The translations under genes and the position numbers were made by a program. From the NCBI GenBank assembly GCA_025997935.1, contig BNVG01000006.1, positions 1 through 32,741 of the forward strand: a stretch of 32,741 nucleotides of DNA, written 5' to 3'. The notes below the pieces were generated by a model that did not search any database, was not told the DNA's origin, and saw only the letters and a list, made by a program, of their open reading frames with translations. Of the stretch, positions 7,536 to 16,063 are shown in pieces. Numbering within the stretch: the stretch's first letter is position 1; each line of letters starts with the position of its first letter. This stretch comes from Synergistales bacterium. Its GTDB lineage: Bacteria > Synergistota > Synergistia > Synergistales > Aminobacteriaceae.

Positions 7536-10500
7536 AATCTCTCAAACTCAAAGGTTTCAAAAGTTTCGGAACCGCCTGCGATTTTGCTTTTTCTGAGGGC
7601 TTTACCGCCATAGTCGGGCCAAACGGAAGCGGCAAGAGCAATATCCTTGACGCCCTGCGCTGGGTTTTGGGCGAGGGGAGTCCTGTCGCGCTCCGCATAG
7701 TGCGTCAGAGCGACCTTATTTTTCAGGGCAGCGCCACCGTAGACCCGGCGAGAGAAGCCGAGGTTGTTTTGGAATTGAAGTCCGAGGCTTCCACGTCCGC
7801 GCTTCGCCGTCAGTACAGCGCCGAAAACGGCTCGGTTTTGCACGTCGACGGCGTAAAAATCAGGCTTCAGGACTTGGCCGACTTCAAGGCGCGTTTTATG
7901 CTCGAGGGGGACAGCTTCGCGTTTATAGGGCAGGGCGATATAGCCGAGGTTATCCATCAGCGCCCCATGCAACGAAGGAGACATCTCGAACTGCTGTTCG
8001 GCATAGACAGATACAGAAAAAAACGCGAGGACACAAGCGTCAAACTTGAAAGCGCCCTGAGCGAAATGACCAGAATAACCACGCTCGTCACGGAACTCGA
8101 GACGAGGCGCAAGGAGATAGCCCCGGAAGTGGCCGTGGCCGTGGAGGCAAAGGGGATTTTGGACAACCTCGAAAACGTCCGTCGCGATTTTTATTTCACA
8201 AAACGCCTGTCCATAGAGAAAAGAGAACGGGAAATAAGGCGTCAGATACAGTTGACCTCGGAACACAGTGACGGCGCGGCGAGCTGGAAAAATCTCTGGT
8301 TTGCGGCCCTTGGGACGGCTGAGGAAAAAATGCGAATAGAAGGCTTCGACGAAGGGGCTTTTTTGGCGCGTGAGCGCGAGCTTCTCGCCCGCAAAGAAAC
8401 TCTCGGGCGGCAGTCTTTTTCCTGCGCCACTAAAATAAAGGGCATACTCTCTGATAGGGCGGAACTCGTCTCTGGGCGCGCGAGCGTAGAGACATCCGTT
8501 TCGTCCGTGCGGGCCGAGCTACACAAAAATAAAACGGAAGAGGACGAAATGACGCGCGCGCGGGACGAGCGCCGCGCCGCTCTTGAAGAGGCCTTGCGCC
8601 TCATGGAGGAAAACAGGGCCGCGGCTGAGCGTGAGCGTATGCATAGGCAAGCGCTCCGCGACGAGCGCGCGGACAAAGCGCTTCGTTTGTCGCATCAGGA
8701 GGCGAGGCTGAAAGCCCTTTCGTCCGGTAGCTTGAACCTCAGGGGAGAGCTTGACAAACTGACGGAGGAGCGCGTTTCTAAGGTAGCCGCCGCGGCAAAG
8801 TTAGAAGCGGAGATGAAGGCGCTTGACGAGGCGCATAAAAAGCTCGCTATGGCGCACTCCGACGCGTACGCCGCCTGTCAAAAATACGCCGCTCTCCTGC
8901 AACAGTTGAAGCGGGAACAGGTTCGCCAGGAGGCGGAGCTTGACGCGGCCAAGGAGAACACGGAGGGCTCCATTTACCCTGAGCCTACGCGCCTTTTGCT
9001 CTCCGCCTCGCGTCTTGGGAGAATGAAATCACAGCCGGAGGTCGTCGCGGAGGTGTTTTCCTGCCCTCCCGACATCGCGTCGGCGCTTGAGGCGTATCTC
9101 GGAGCCCGTCAGTTTTGGCTTTTGGTCAAAACCTTCGACGAGGCTCAGGAGGGTATAGAGCTTCTGAAACAGCGCCGTTCCGGGCGCGTCACGTATCTCC
9201 CTTTAGAGACATGCCGCCCGCGTTTCCCGGACAGCCGCTTTCGTTTGCCCGTCAGCGGCGTGGTCGGCTGGGCGTCTAAGCTCATCACGCCGCGTAACCC
9301 TTGGGAACCGGCGTTGCAGCACCTTCTGGGAGACCTGCTCATCGTTTCGGATTATCCTTTGGGGAGCCGCATGGTCAAGGACGGGGCGAGGTTTCCGATA
9401 GTTACGATAGAGGGCGAGGTCTTCTCGCCGACGGGAACGGTGAGCGGGGGACGGGCGCGGCAGAGCGGCGGCGCTATCAGCCATAACCAAAAAATGTCAG
9501 AGTTGGCCGTTCAGATAGACGCCCTGAAGCGGCGCGTCAAAGAGACCGAGGCGGAGCTTGCGCGCGGTGAAAAACAGGAGCAAAAGGCCGGGGCCGAGAG
9601 CGAATCCGTGGGCGCGCGTCTTTTGGGCAAGCAAAAAGAGCTTCAGGCGGAGCAAAAAGCCATTCAGATAACAGACGCGGACGTTCTCCGCATAGAGGGC
9701 GAGATAGCCGCGGGGGACGCCGAGCTGATTACGCTCAAAGACGAGACGGCGGCTTTAGACGCGCGTATCCTTGAGCTTGACGGCGCGCTTGGCGAACTTC
9801 CGGAGTCGGATGAATCGGCGGACTCCCCGGATTCTTCGCTGTCCTCTCAAAAAAACGAACTTGAGCTTTTAGAGGAACGGTTGCGCGGGGCCGTGAATAT
9901 ACGGACGCGCGTCGAGAGAGAGTTAAAGGATCTCGAGGCGCGTTTCCATGCGTTAAACGAACAGGCGGAGCGCGGGCGCGTTGAGGAGGCCGGGATAAAA
10001 AAACACCTCGCCGTTCTCGGGAAAGAGAGCTTCGAGGTGTGGGGCTCGCTCGCCGCGCTACGTCTGAACCTGCTCGCCGCGCGCGAAAAAGCCGGGCGTC
10101 TGCACGGCAGGCGGGAACGTCTGAAGGCCCGCTCGCAAAAGGCCGAGGCCAACGTGGCGGCCCTCGCGGCTGAGCTGGCCGCGCTGAACGAGCGCATGGA
10201 GAACGCTCGCGCCGAGGAGGCCCAGCTTCAGGAGATGTGGGAGGAAAAATATCCCTACGACCCAAAAGAGGCCGCCAGAACGGCGGCTGACAGATTGGAG
10301 GCCGAGCGCGCGGGCGAAAAAGACCTAACGTCCTTGATGCGTCGCCTCGAGCGCGATTTGAAATCGCTCGGGCCGTATAACGCCGGGGCTTTGTCGGAGG
10401 ACGACTCGCTGATAGAGCGCATAGACTATCTCGGCGAGCAGTCGGAGGACGTGAGGAGCGGCATAGAGGAGCTTCGAAAACTCATTTCCGAGACGGACGC

Positions 10501-11050
10501 TCAGGTGGAGACGCTCTTCACGCGCGCGCTGAACGACATAGACGATCGTTTTAACGCGCTGTTTCAGCGTCTTTTCGCCGGCGGCGAGGCGAGGCTCACG
10601 CTACAGGAGGCGCAGGGTTCAGCTGAACAGACGCCTGATTCCGAGCCCGTATCGGCCACGGGCTATTCATCGCCCGGCGTGGCCTCTGGCTCTATATGGA
10701 ACAGGGGCGTGGAGATATACGCCCGCCCGCCGGGTAAGCGTTTGCAGAATATCTCTCAGCTCTCCGGGGGGGAGCAGTCATTGACGGCGATAGCGCATCT
10801 TTTCGCGGCGCTCGAGGTGGCGCGTATGCCATTGGCCGTACTCGACGAAGTCGACGCGGCGCTTGACGAGTACAACCTGATTCGCTTCGCCGACCTCGCA
10901 AAGGAGTATTCAAAGAGGTTGCAACTGTTGGTGATGACGCACAGGCGCACCACGATGGAACGCGCCGACCTCATATACGGCGTGACAATGGTGGAGCCTG
11001 GTTTGTCCAAGATTGTGGGGATTGACGCCTCGGATTACGCGAACAATTGA
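7526..11050 (+). CDS. smc: Chromosome segregation ATPase SMC
   Basis: Full-length SMC of 1174 residues, the ATPase that works with ScpA and ScpB to organise and segregate chromosomes. The N-terminal head starts with LKLKGFKSFG and has Walker A GPNGSGKSN (31-39). A long coiled coil follows, then a hinge at about 500-645 ending near SPTGTVSGGRA, the returning coil, and a C-terminal head with signature LSGGEQ (about 1078) and Walker B LAVLDEVDAALDE (about 1104-1116). A Ser/Pro-rich insert of about 30 residues sits between GGEARLTLQ and GVEIYARPPGKRLQ, where family members usually have only a few residues. The ATG lies inside the end of the upstream kinase gene (10-nt overlap) after a pyrimidine-rich stretch with no Shine-Dalgarno, so translation is probably coupled. 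The start is fixed by similarity to SMC N-termini. Confidence 0.97.
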   Translation: MSIESLKLKGFKSFGTACDFAFSEGFTAIVGPNGSGKSNILDALRWVLGEGSPVALRIVRQSDLIFQGSATVDPAREAEVVLELKSEASTSALRRQYSAENGSVLHVDGVKIRLQDLADFKARFMLEGDSFAFIGQGDIAEVIHQRPMQRRRHLELLFGIDRYRKKREDTSVKLESALSEMTRITTLVTELETRRKEIAPEVAVAVEAKGILDNLENVRRDFYFTKRLSIEKREREIRRQIQLTSEHSDGAASWKNLWFAALGTAEEKMRIEGFDEGAFLARERELLARKETLGRQSFSCATKIKGILSDRAELVSGRASVETSVSSVRAELHKNKTEEDEMTRARDERRAALEEALRLMEENRAAAERERMHRQALRDERADKALRLSHQEARLKALSSGSLNLRGELDKLTEERVSKVAAAAKLEAEMKALDEAHKKLAMAHSDAYAACQKYAALLQQLKREQVRQEAELDAAKENTEGSIYPEPTRLLLSASRLGRMKSQPEVVAEVFSCPPDIASALEAYLGARQFWLLVKTFDEAQEGIELLKQRRSGRVTYLPLETCRPRFPDSRFRLPVSGVVGWASKLITPRNPWEPALQHLLGDLLIVSDYPLGSRMVKDGARFPIVTIEGEVFSPTGTVSGGRARQSGGAISHNQKMSELAVQIDALKRRVKETEAELARGEKQEQKAGAESESVGARLLGKQKELQAEQKAIQITDADVLRIEGEIAAGDAELITLKDETAALDARILELDGALGELPESDESADSPDSSLSSQKNELELLEERLRGAVNIRTRVERELKDLEARFHALNEQAERGRVEEAGIKKHLAVLGKESFEVWGSLAALRLNLLAAREKAGRLHGRRERLKARSQKAEANVAALAAELAALNERMENARAEEAQLQEMWEEKYPYDPKEAARTAADRLEAERAGEKDLTSLMRRLERDLKSLGPYNAGALSEDDSLIERIDYLGEQSEDVRSGIEELRKLISETDAQVETLFTRALNDIDDRFNALFQRLFAGGEARLTLQEAQGSAEQTPDSEPVSATGYSSPGVASGSIWNRGVEIYARPPGKRLQNISQLSGGEQSLTAIAHLFAALEVARMPLAVLDEVDAALDEYNLIRFADLAKEYSKRLQLLVMTHRRTTMERADLIYGVTMVEPGLSKIVGIDASDYANN

Positions 11051-11188
11051 CTCAATTGGTATTGAACGGCAGAGCAGGGGTGAGCAACAAAATGTTCAGA
11101 AAAATTCTAAATACTCTGGAATGAATGATATAGTATATACAGATATTATCGTTATTTGATTCTCGATAATTAAGGGAGAAGATAAGAT

Positions 11189-13348
11189 ATGTGGAGAAAC
11201 ATAAGAATTTCCTCTAAACTTCTGCTTGGCTTTGGACTGCTTTTGGCCGTGTTTTTGGTGTCTACGGAACTCACCTGGAGAGATATGCTAAAAGTCGCTA
11301 CCGACAGCAAGTCCTTGACTAACGATATTGTGCCTACGCTGAAAGTCACTACCGACATAGAGCGTTCTACTTATGATTTTCTTTTGGCCGAGAAAGACTA
11401 TATGCTCTTGGGCAATGAGATTTTCCTGAAGGAAGCCACGGAGAAGTTCGACAAACTGAAAAGTCTGTTCGCGACCATGGACGACATCAGAAAAACCAAG
11501 CCGTATTTGGCGACGCCGAAATACCTTGAGGAAAAAGTCGGTCAGGCCTTCAGGGACTACGTCTCAAATCTTCAGGGCGCGTTGTCGACCGTCGCGCAAA
11601 AAGACGCCGCTTTCAACAAGATGGCTCAATCCGCTTTGGGAATGTCCTCTATTTTAGACGATGCCTTAGACGCTTTCCCTGATATGGTGAAGAACCTCGC
11701 AAAGGATTCAGATTTGCCCGGTATAGAAAGAACCATCGGCATTTGGCAGGTTGTACAGGATATATTTCAGGACGTGGCCACTTTGCGAATAAGCCTACTG
11801 CGCTCCAGTTTGGATCGTGACATAAACGGCGTAGGGGCTACCCTCAAAAATTTAGACAAAATAAGAGATAATGTAAAACAGCTTCAGGCCATAATTTCAT
11901 CTCCTGAAATCCGTACAATGTTCGCGGATTTGGCAGGTGTGATGGACGCTTATGACAAAAACCTCAAGGACTACGTGGCGGTTTATTCTGGATATGAGGA
12001 AGCCATGAGCACAATTGGTAAGTTTGCCGAAACCATGAACGCCGAGACCACAAACGGCTCAATTTTGTCCACGGGCCGGGTTGTCGAGATAGCCGACGAT
12101 ACTTTCAACGGACTCACTCATTCTATTCGCTTTCTTATAATCTCCGCCGCCGTAGCTCTTGTCATCGGCGTTATCATAGCCCTTCTTATATCCCGAAGCA
12201 TATCCAAGCCGTTGAACACGATAGTGGATTTGGCCGCCCGCGCCGAAGAGGGGGACCTCACCATCAAACGCGAGGAGTTTAACTATAACGGCAAGGACGA
12301 GCTCGCGAAGCTGGCGCAGGCGCTCTCCGTCATGATAAGTTCGCAGGAGACCACGCTACAGGAGGTTGTTTCCGTGGCGGAAAACCTCTCGAACGGGGTC
12401 AAGAACCTTGCGGCCATATCGGAAGAAGCGGGCGCTTCCATGGGCGAGATAGAAGCTTCGGTAAACCAGATAACCAAACTGTCCGAGTCTAACGGCTCCG
12501 CGCTCGAGGAGTGCAACGCGGGCGTCGAGGAGATGAGCGCCGGAGCCGACACCGTGGCTCAGTCCGCCACGGACAGCGCCGCGTTTATTTCTCAGACGAC
12601 GGATGTGACCAACCACGCCGTTCAGATGGTCGACAGCACTATAAAAGGAATGCGTAACGTCTCGGCGAACGCCAAACAGAGCGAGGACAAACTGCGCCAG
12701 CTCGTGACGTCCGTGCAGAACGTAACGGGTTTCGTAACCGTCATAACGAGCATAGCCGACCAGACGAACCTCTTGGCTCTGAACGCGGCCATAGAGGCGG
12801 CGCGCGCCGGCGAAGTGGGGCGCGGCTTCGCGGTCGTGGCCGAGGAAGTGCGTAAGCTGGCCGAGGAATCCGCGAAGGCGGCGCAAAGCGTCAACAGCAT
12901 AATAAGAGATCTTCAGGGCAGCGCGCAAGACAGTATAGACGCGACCACCGAGGCCGGGCGTCTCTTAGTCGATATTTTGTCTCAGGCGGAGGATGCGCAG
13001 GAGCAGCTCGACGGCGCTATCAAAGAGATAAACAAGGCCAACAATTCTATTCAGAACATAGCGGCGGTGGCCGAGGAGCAGGCGGCCTCGAGCAGAGAAG
13101 TGGCCACCGGCATAGACAACGTGACAAAATCCACGATAGGCATGGTCAGCACCATAAAGGACATCGGCGCGGCCGTCGAGACCACGACAAACGCGGCGCG
13201 CGGCACGGCCACAGAGGCCGAGGTCATATCATCAGGCGTTGAGAAGCTCATGGGTGTCCTTTCGCACTTTAAGCTGAACGCCAACGGCGGGGTCGGCGGG
13301 GATAAAAAGAACGGCGTCAAGGCGAAACTGTCTGCGAAGATTAAGTAA
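11189..13348 (+). CDS. Methyl-accepting chemotaxis protein
   Basis: Transmembrane chemoreceptor of 719 residues. A short cytosolic start is followed by a transmembrane segment (about 10-28), a mostly helical periplasmic region of roughly 280 residues resembling four-helix-bundle ligand domains, a second transmembrane segment (about 314-335), a HAMP domain starting at [11 protein letters not shown], and a cytoplasmic signalling coiled coil. The conserved hairpin tip for CheA/CheW binding is [21 protein letters not shown], followed by [23 protein letters not shown] ends about 10 nt before the ATG. No confident promoter is visible in the A+T-rich 138 nt upstream. No che genes lie nearby, so it must use a distant pathway. 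The ligand cannot be predicted. The stop codon lies within a 13-bp tandem duplication. Confidence 0.94.
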   Translation: MWRNIRISSKLLLGFGLLLAVFLVSTELTWRDMLKVATDSKSLTNDIVPTLKVTTDIERSTYDFLLAEKDYMLLGNEIFLKEATEKFDKLKSLFATMDDIRKTKPYLATPKYLEEKVGQAFRDYVSNLQGALSTVAQKDAAFNKMAQSALGMSSILDDALDAFPDMVKNLAKDSDLPGIERTIGIWQVVQDIFQDVATLRISLLRSSLDRDINGVGATLKNLDKIRDNVKQLQAIISSPEIRTMFADLAGVMDAYDKNLKDYVAVYSGYEEAMSTIGKFAETMNAETTNGSILSTGRVVEIADDTFNGLTHSIRFLIISAAVALVIGVIIALLISRSISKPLNTIVDLAARAEEGDLTIKREEFNYNGKDELAKLAQALSVMISSQETTLQEVVSVAENLSNGVKNLAAISEEAGASMGEIEASVNQITKLSESNGSALEECNAGVEEMSAGADTVAQSATDSAAFISQTTDVTNHAVQMVDSTIKGMRNVSANAKQSEDKLRQLVTSVQNVTGFVTVITSIADQTNLLALNAAIEAARAGEVGRGFAVVAEEVRKLAEESAKAAQSVNSIIRDLQGSAQDSIDATTEAGRLLVDILSQAEDAQEQLDGAIKEINKANNSIQNIAAVAEEQAASSREVATGIDNVTKSTIGMVSTIKDIGAAVETTTNAARGTATEAEVISSGVEKLMGVLSHFKLNANGGVGGDKKNGVKAKLSAKIK

Positions 13349-13366
13349 TTTTTTTAAGTAATTTTT
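13341..13366. repeat. 13-bp perfect tandem duplication over the MCP stop codon
   Basis: The unit TTAAGTAATTTTT occurs twice back to back (13341-13353 and 13354-13366). The first copy contains the TAA stop of the chemoreceptor gene and the second lies directly before the -35 box of the helicase promoter. It looks like a slippage-type duplication and adds an A/T-rich tract upstream of that promoter. Confidence 0.9.
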
Positions 13367-13369
13367 GCG

Positions 13370-13398
13370 TTGACAAGTTTCGCGGACGTGCGGATAAT
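13370..13398 (+). promoter_or_regulatory. Sigma-70-type promoter of the RNA helicase gene
   Basis: TTGACA at 13370-13375 is a perfect -35 box and GATAAT at 13393-13398 a near-perfect -10 box, separated by exactly 17 bases. An A/T-rich tract lies upstream. Transcription would begin near 13405, giving a leader of about 60 nt before the helicase ATG at 13468. It is one of the two best promoters in the window. Confidence 0.85.
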
Positions 13399-13422
13399 GC
13401 AAAGGTAACTTGGAAACTCGGG

Positions 13423-13456
13423 AGGGGGCGACCTGCGAGGTTGCCTCCTGTTTTTT
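13423..13456 (+). terminator. Terminator-like leader hairpin (putative attenuator)
   Basis: Bases 13423-13434 pair with 13438-13449 around a GCG loop in a 12-bp stem with two G-U pairs. One G and then six T residues (13451-13456) follow, the shape of an intrinsic terminator. It lies after the helicase promoter and before the helicase Shine-Dalgarno, GGAGG at 13457-13461, so helicase transcription has to read through it. The CCTCC at 13444-13448 in the 3' arm could instead pair with that Shine-Dalgarno across an 8-nt loop, so two exclusive folds are possible. It may also stop transcripts arriving from the chemoreceptor gene. Regulation is inferred; the pairing is seen directly. Confidence 0.75.
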
Positions 13457-13467
13457 GGAGGGAAAAT

Positions 13468-15282
13468 ATGAAGAGGAATACAGATAAAGACATGGAACAG
13501 AATATGGCAACGGACATTATTGAAGCGGCGGCGGAAAGCGTCGAAGAGGATACGGCCGAGATTACTTTCAAGTCGTTCGGCATACGCGAGGAGCTTTTGA
13601 AGGCCATTGAGCGCAAGGGCTTCGTCACGCCTACGCCCGTTCAGCAAAAGGTGCTGGAGGTCGGCTCTTTTGACAATGACATGATAGTGAGAGCCAAGAC
13701 CGGCTCAGGCAAGACGCTGGCGTTTCTTTTGCCTCTCCTGCGCGACATGAAGCACAGGGAGCGAAGCCCGAGTATGCTGATATTATCCCCGACGAGGGAG
13801 CTGGCCCAGCAGACGGCGCGGGAGGCCGAGTGGCTGACGAGGTTTTTGGATATTTCCGTGGTTTCCCTCGTTGGGGGGCTTGAGATGTCGCCGCAGCTCA
13901 GGTCTTTGCGCGAGGGCGCGGCTATAGTAGTGGGAACCCCCGGACGGACGCTCGACCACGTGGAGCGCGGTAGCCTCGACACAAAAAATATCAGCTGCGT
14001 CGTCCTCGACGAGGGAGATCAGATGCTCGACATGGGATTCCGTGACGAACTCGAGGGGATTTTGAACGCCCTGCCCAAAGAGCGACGGACGTGGCTCTTT
14101 TCCGCCACGATGCCTACTGAGGTGCGCGAGCTCGCCAACCGTTATCTCAAAGACCCTAAGATTATCTCGCTCGTGCACGACGGCGACCAGCACGAGGACA
14201 TTCTGCACCGCGTCTACATGGTTCCGTCGCGCCGCCGCTTCGAGGGGCTTGTGAATATCCTGTTGTGGGAGCGCCCCAAGCGCGGACTGCTTTTCTGTCA
14301 CACTCGGCTTGAATCCATAGAAATAGCTCAAAAACTTCAGGACGAGGGCTTCAGCGCGGCCGCGCTTCACGGTGAGATGACACAACGCGAGCGCAACGCC
14401 GTTTTGGCCTCGTTCAAATCCGGCTCCATGCCGTACCTTGTCGCCACGAACGTGGCGGCGCGAGGGCTTGACGTAGAGGGCGTCACGCACGTCATTCAGG
14501 TGGGCCTGCCCGACGACAGGGAGACTTTCGTACACCGCAGCGGACGCACGGGGCGGGCCGGCAACGAGGGTATAGACCTCGTTCTGCTTTCGCCTTTAGA
14601 GGCCGGACGCTTCAAGATGATGCTACGCTCCACGCAGATGAAAATAGAGTGGAAGGACGTGCCGAGCCTCGACATGATTCACGCCGTGCAGCGCGACGTA
14701 GCGGAGGAGAAACTTCTGACGACGCCTGTGGCAAGCGACAGCGCGTATCTTGAGTGGGCGGGCGATATGCTTGAGCGCGCCGACGCCAAGGTGCTCGTGG
14801 CCAAACTGCTCGAGGCCTTGCACTCCAGGACGGCCAAGGGATACAGCATAAGCGCCGACTTAGAGCGCGAGCGGGAGCGCAGGCAACGCGCTCCGATACG
14901 CGAGGAGAGCGGCGCCAGAACCGGCGCCATGCGCCGCTCCGCCGTCGGCTCCGCGCGTCCGCACGGCACTATGACTCGCTTGCGTAATACGGGCGCCTCC
15001 CGCCAGGGTGGCGGAAATGACGTAGGGCGCATTTTGAACGCCCTCTGCTCGGCCCTCAAGGTCGAAAGAGGCGCGGTTGGCGCTATCCGCCTGAAGGACG
15101 ATTATGTCATGGTCGAGCTTTTGCCGGAGGCTTTGTCGCGCCTTGAGCAGGGCAAGGCGGGGCTCGCCAAATGGGGTCTCTACCCGGAGGACGAGGGCTA
15201 CGCCAAGCCCCGCGCGTCCGACACGAGAACGAGAACGCGCGACGCCTACGACAGAAAGAAACGCAGGGGAGACGAAAATTAG
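13468..15282 (+). CDS. DEAD-box-family ATP-dependent RNA helicase
   Basis: RNA helicase of 604 residues that would remodel RNA duplexes in ribosome assembly or mRNA turnover. The core motifs appear in order: Q motif PTPVQQ, motif I AKTGSGKT (76-83), PTRELAQQ, GTPGR, motif II as DEGD (181-184) instead of DEAD, SATMP, LLFCHTR, VAARGLDVEGVTHVIQ and HRSGRTGRAG. A basic, Arg-rich linker precedes a C-terminal domain (GAIRLKDDYVMVELL) resembling the RNA-binding domain of the DbpA/DeaD group. ATG at 13468 is chosen because GGAGGG lies 5-6 nt upstream; an upstream in-frame alternative would lie inside the leader hairpin. A strong promoter and terminator-like leader precede it and an intrinsic terminator follows, so it is probably a single-gene unit. 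DeaD/CsdA-like is the nearest description. Confidence 0.94.
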   Translation: MKRNTDKDMEQNMATDIIEAAAESVEEDTAEITFKSFGIREELLKAIERKGFVTPTPVQQKVLEVGSFDNDMIVRAKTGSGKTLAFLLPLLRDMKHRERSPSMLILSPTRELAQQTAREAEWLTRFLDISVVSLVGGLEMSPQLRSLREGAAIVVGTPGRTLDHVERGSLDTKNISCVVLDEGDQMLDMGFRDELEGILNALPKERRTWLFSATMPTEVRELANRYLKDPKIISLVHDGDQHEDILHRVYMVPSRRRFEGLVNILLWERPKRGLLFCHTRLESIEIAQKLQDEGFSAAALHGEMTQRERNAVLASFKSGSMPYLVATNVAARGLDVEGVTHVIQVGLPDDRETFVHRSGRTGRAGNEGIDLVLLSPLEAGRFKMMLRSTQMKIEWKDVPSLDMIHAVQRDVAEEKLLTTPVASDSAYLEWAGDMLERADAKVLVAKLLEALHSRTAKGYSISADLERERERRQRAPIREESGARTGAMRRSAVGSARPHGTMTRLRNTGASRQGGGNDVGRILNALCSALKVERGAVGAIRLKDDYVMVELLPEALSRLEQGKAGLAKWGLYPEDEGYAKPRASDTRTRTRDAYDRKKRRGDEN

Positions 15283-15305
15283 ACCCTATCCCCCTGCCCC
15301 TCTTT

Positions 15306-15346
15306 GCGGGGGCGACATACCTCGGTCGCCCCCGCGAGTTTTCTCG
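15306..15346 (+). terminator. Rho-independent terminator after the helicase gene
   Basis: A perfect 10-bp G+C-rich stem (15306-15315 with 15326-15335) and a 10-nt loop are followed by a short T-rich run (gagttttct). It begins 23 nt after the helicase stop codon and separates it from the HAD phosphatase gene. Confidence 0.85.
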
Positions 15347-15375
15347 ATAAAGAATCGTTAGGAGAGTGTATTGTT

Positions 15376-16029
15376 TTGCTTAAAGCGGTGATATTCGATA
15401 TGGACGGCCTGATGTTCGACACGGAAACGCTGAACATGAAGGCCTGGAAGTACGCCGCGAAGCTGCATGGCTTCGATATAACCGACGAGATGGTTCACTC
15501 TCACGTCGGAATGAGCATAGCCGCAACAAAGCGGCAGATGGAGGAGTATTTTGGCCCGGGCTTCGATTTTGAGGCTGTGCGTAAAGACCGCATACATTTT
15601 TCTAACGTTTTTATAGAAGAACACGGTACGCCGCTGAGGCCGGGGCTGAAAGAACTGCTGGCCCACCTGAGAAACGCACACATAAAGACGGCGATAGCCT
15701 CGTCCACCGAGGAGCCACTTGTGCGCTTCAACTTAGATCACGCGCGTCTTGGGCATGACTTCGACGCTGTTGTTTGCGGCGACAGGGTGCGGAACGGCAA
15801 GCCCGAGCCCGATATTTTTTTACTGGCCCTGAAGGAGCTTGGCGTCGCGGCGGACGAGGCCTTAGTTTTAGAGGACTCGTATAACGGCATCAGGGCAGCT
15901 CACAGAGCCGGGATACGCTCCGTCATGATTCCCGATACTTTGCCGTCCACGCCCGAGATGGAGTCGATGTTTTTCGGGAAGCGCGACAGTCTGTTAGGGG
16001 TTATGGATGTAGTTGACGAATTGTGTTAA
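15376..16029 (+). CDS. HAD-superfamily phosphatase (beta-phosphoglucomutase-like)
   Basis: Haloacid dehalogenase-type hydrolase of 217 residues. Motif I is FDMDGLMFDTE near the N-terminus (nucleophile Asp8, general acid Asp10), motif II lies around ASSTEE, motif III is the Lys in NGKPEPD, and motif IV is LEDSYNGI. A helical cap follows motif I, as in beta-phosphoglucomutase-like and phosphoglycolate phosphatase-like HADs, so it probably acts on a small phosphorylated metabolite; the substrate cannot be named. The start is taken as TTG at 15376 because AGGAG at 15360-15364 precedes it by 11 nt and motif I then falls at the usual distance from the N-terminus. Longer in-frame starts would lie in the preceding terminator. 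It converges on rqcH with a 34-nt gap and no clear terminator. Confidence 0.9.
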   Translation: MLKAVIFDMDGLMFDTETLNMKAWKYAAKLHGFDITDEMVHSHVGMSIAATKRQMEEYFGPGFDFEAVRKDRIHFSNVFIEEHGTPLRPGLKELLAHLRNAHIKTAIASSTEEPLVRFNLDHARLGHDFDAVVCGDRVRNGKPEPDIFLLALKELGVAADEALVLEDSYNGIRAAHRAGIRSVMIPDTLPSTPEMESMFFGKRDSLLGVMDVVDELC

Positions 16030-16063
16030 TAAAATATGGTGTCCTCTTAAAAGCGGGTATAAA

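Noticed and set aside
9735..10265. Long minus-strand open frames within smc
   Set aside because: They are Arg/Pro/Ser-rich shadows of G+C-rich coding sequence with no family features or ribosome sites.
11051..11188. Sigma-28-type or sigma-70 promoter upstream of the chemoreceptor
   Set aside because: TAAA with a 15-nt spacer does not lead to a GCCGATAA-like box, and the TATAGT/TATATA boxes have no matching -35.
12356..12928. 190-codon minus-strand frame in the chemoreceptor gene
   Set aside because: It is antisense to the conserved MCP signalling domain, whose plus-strand reading is unambiguous.
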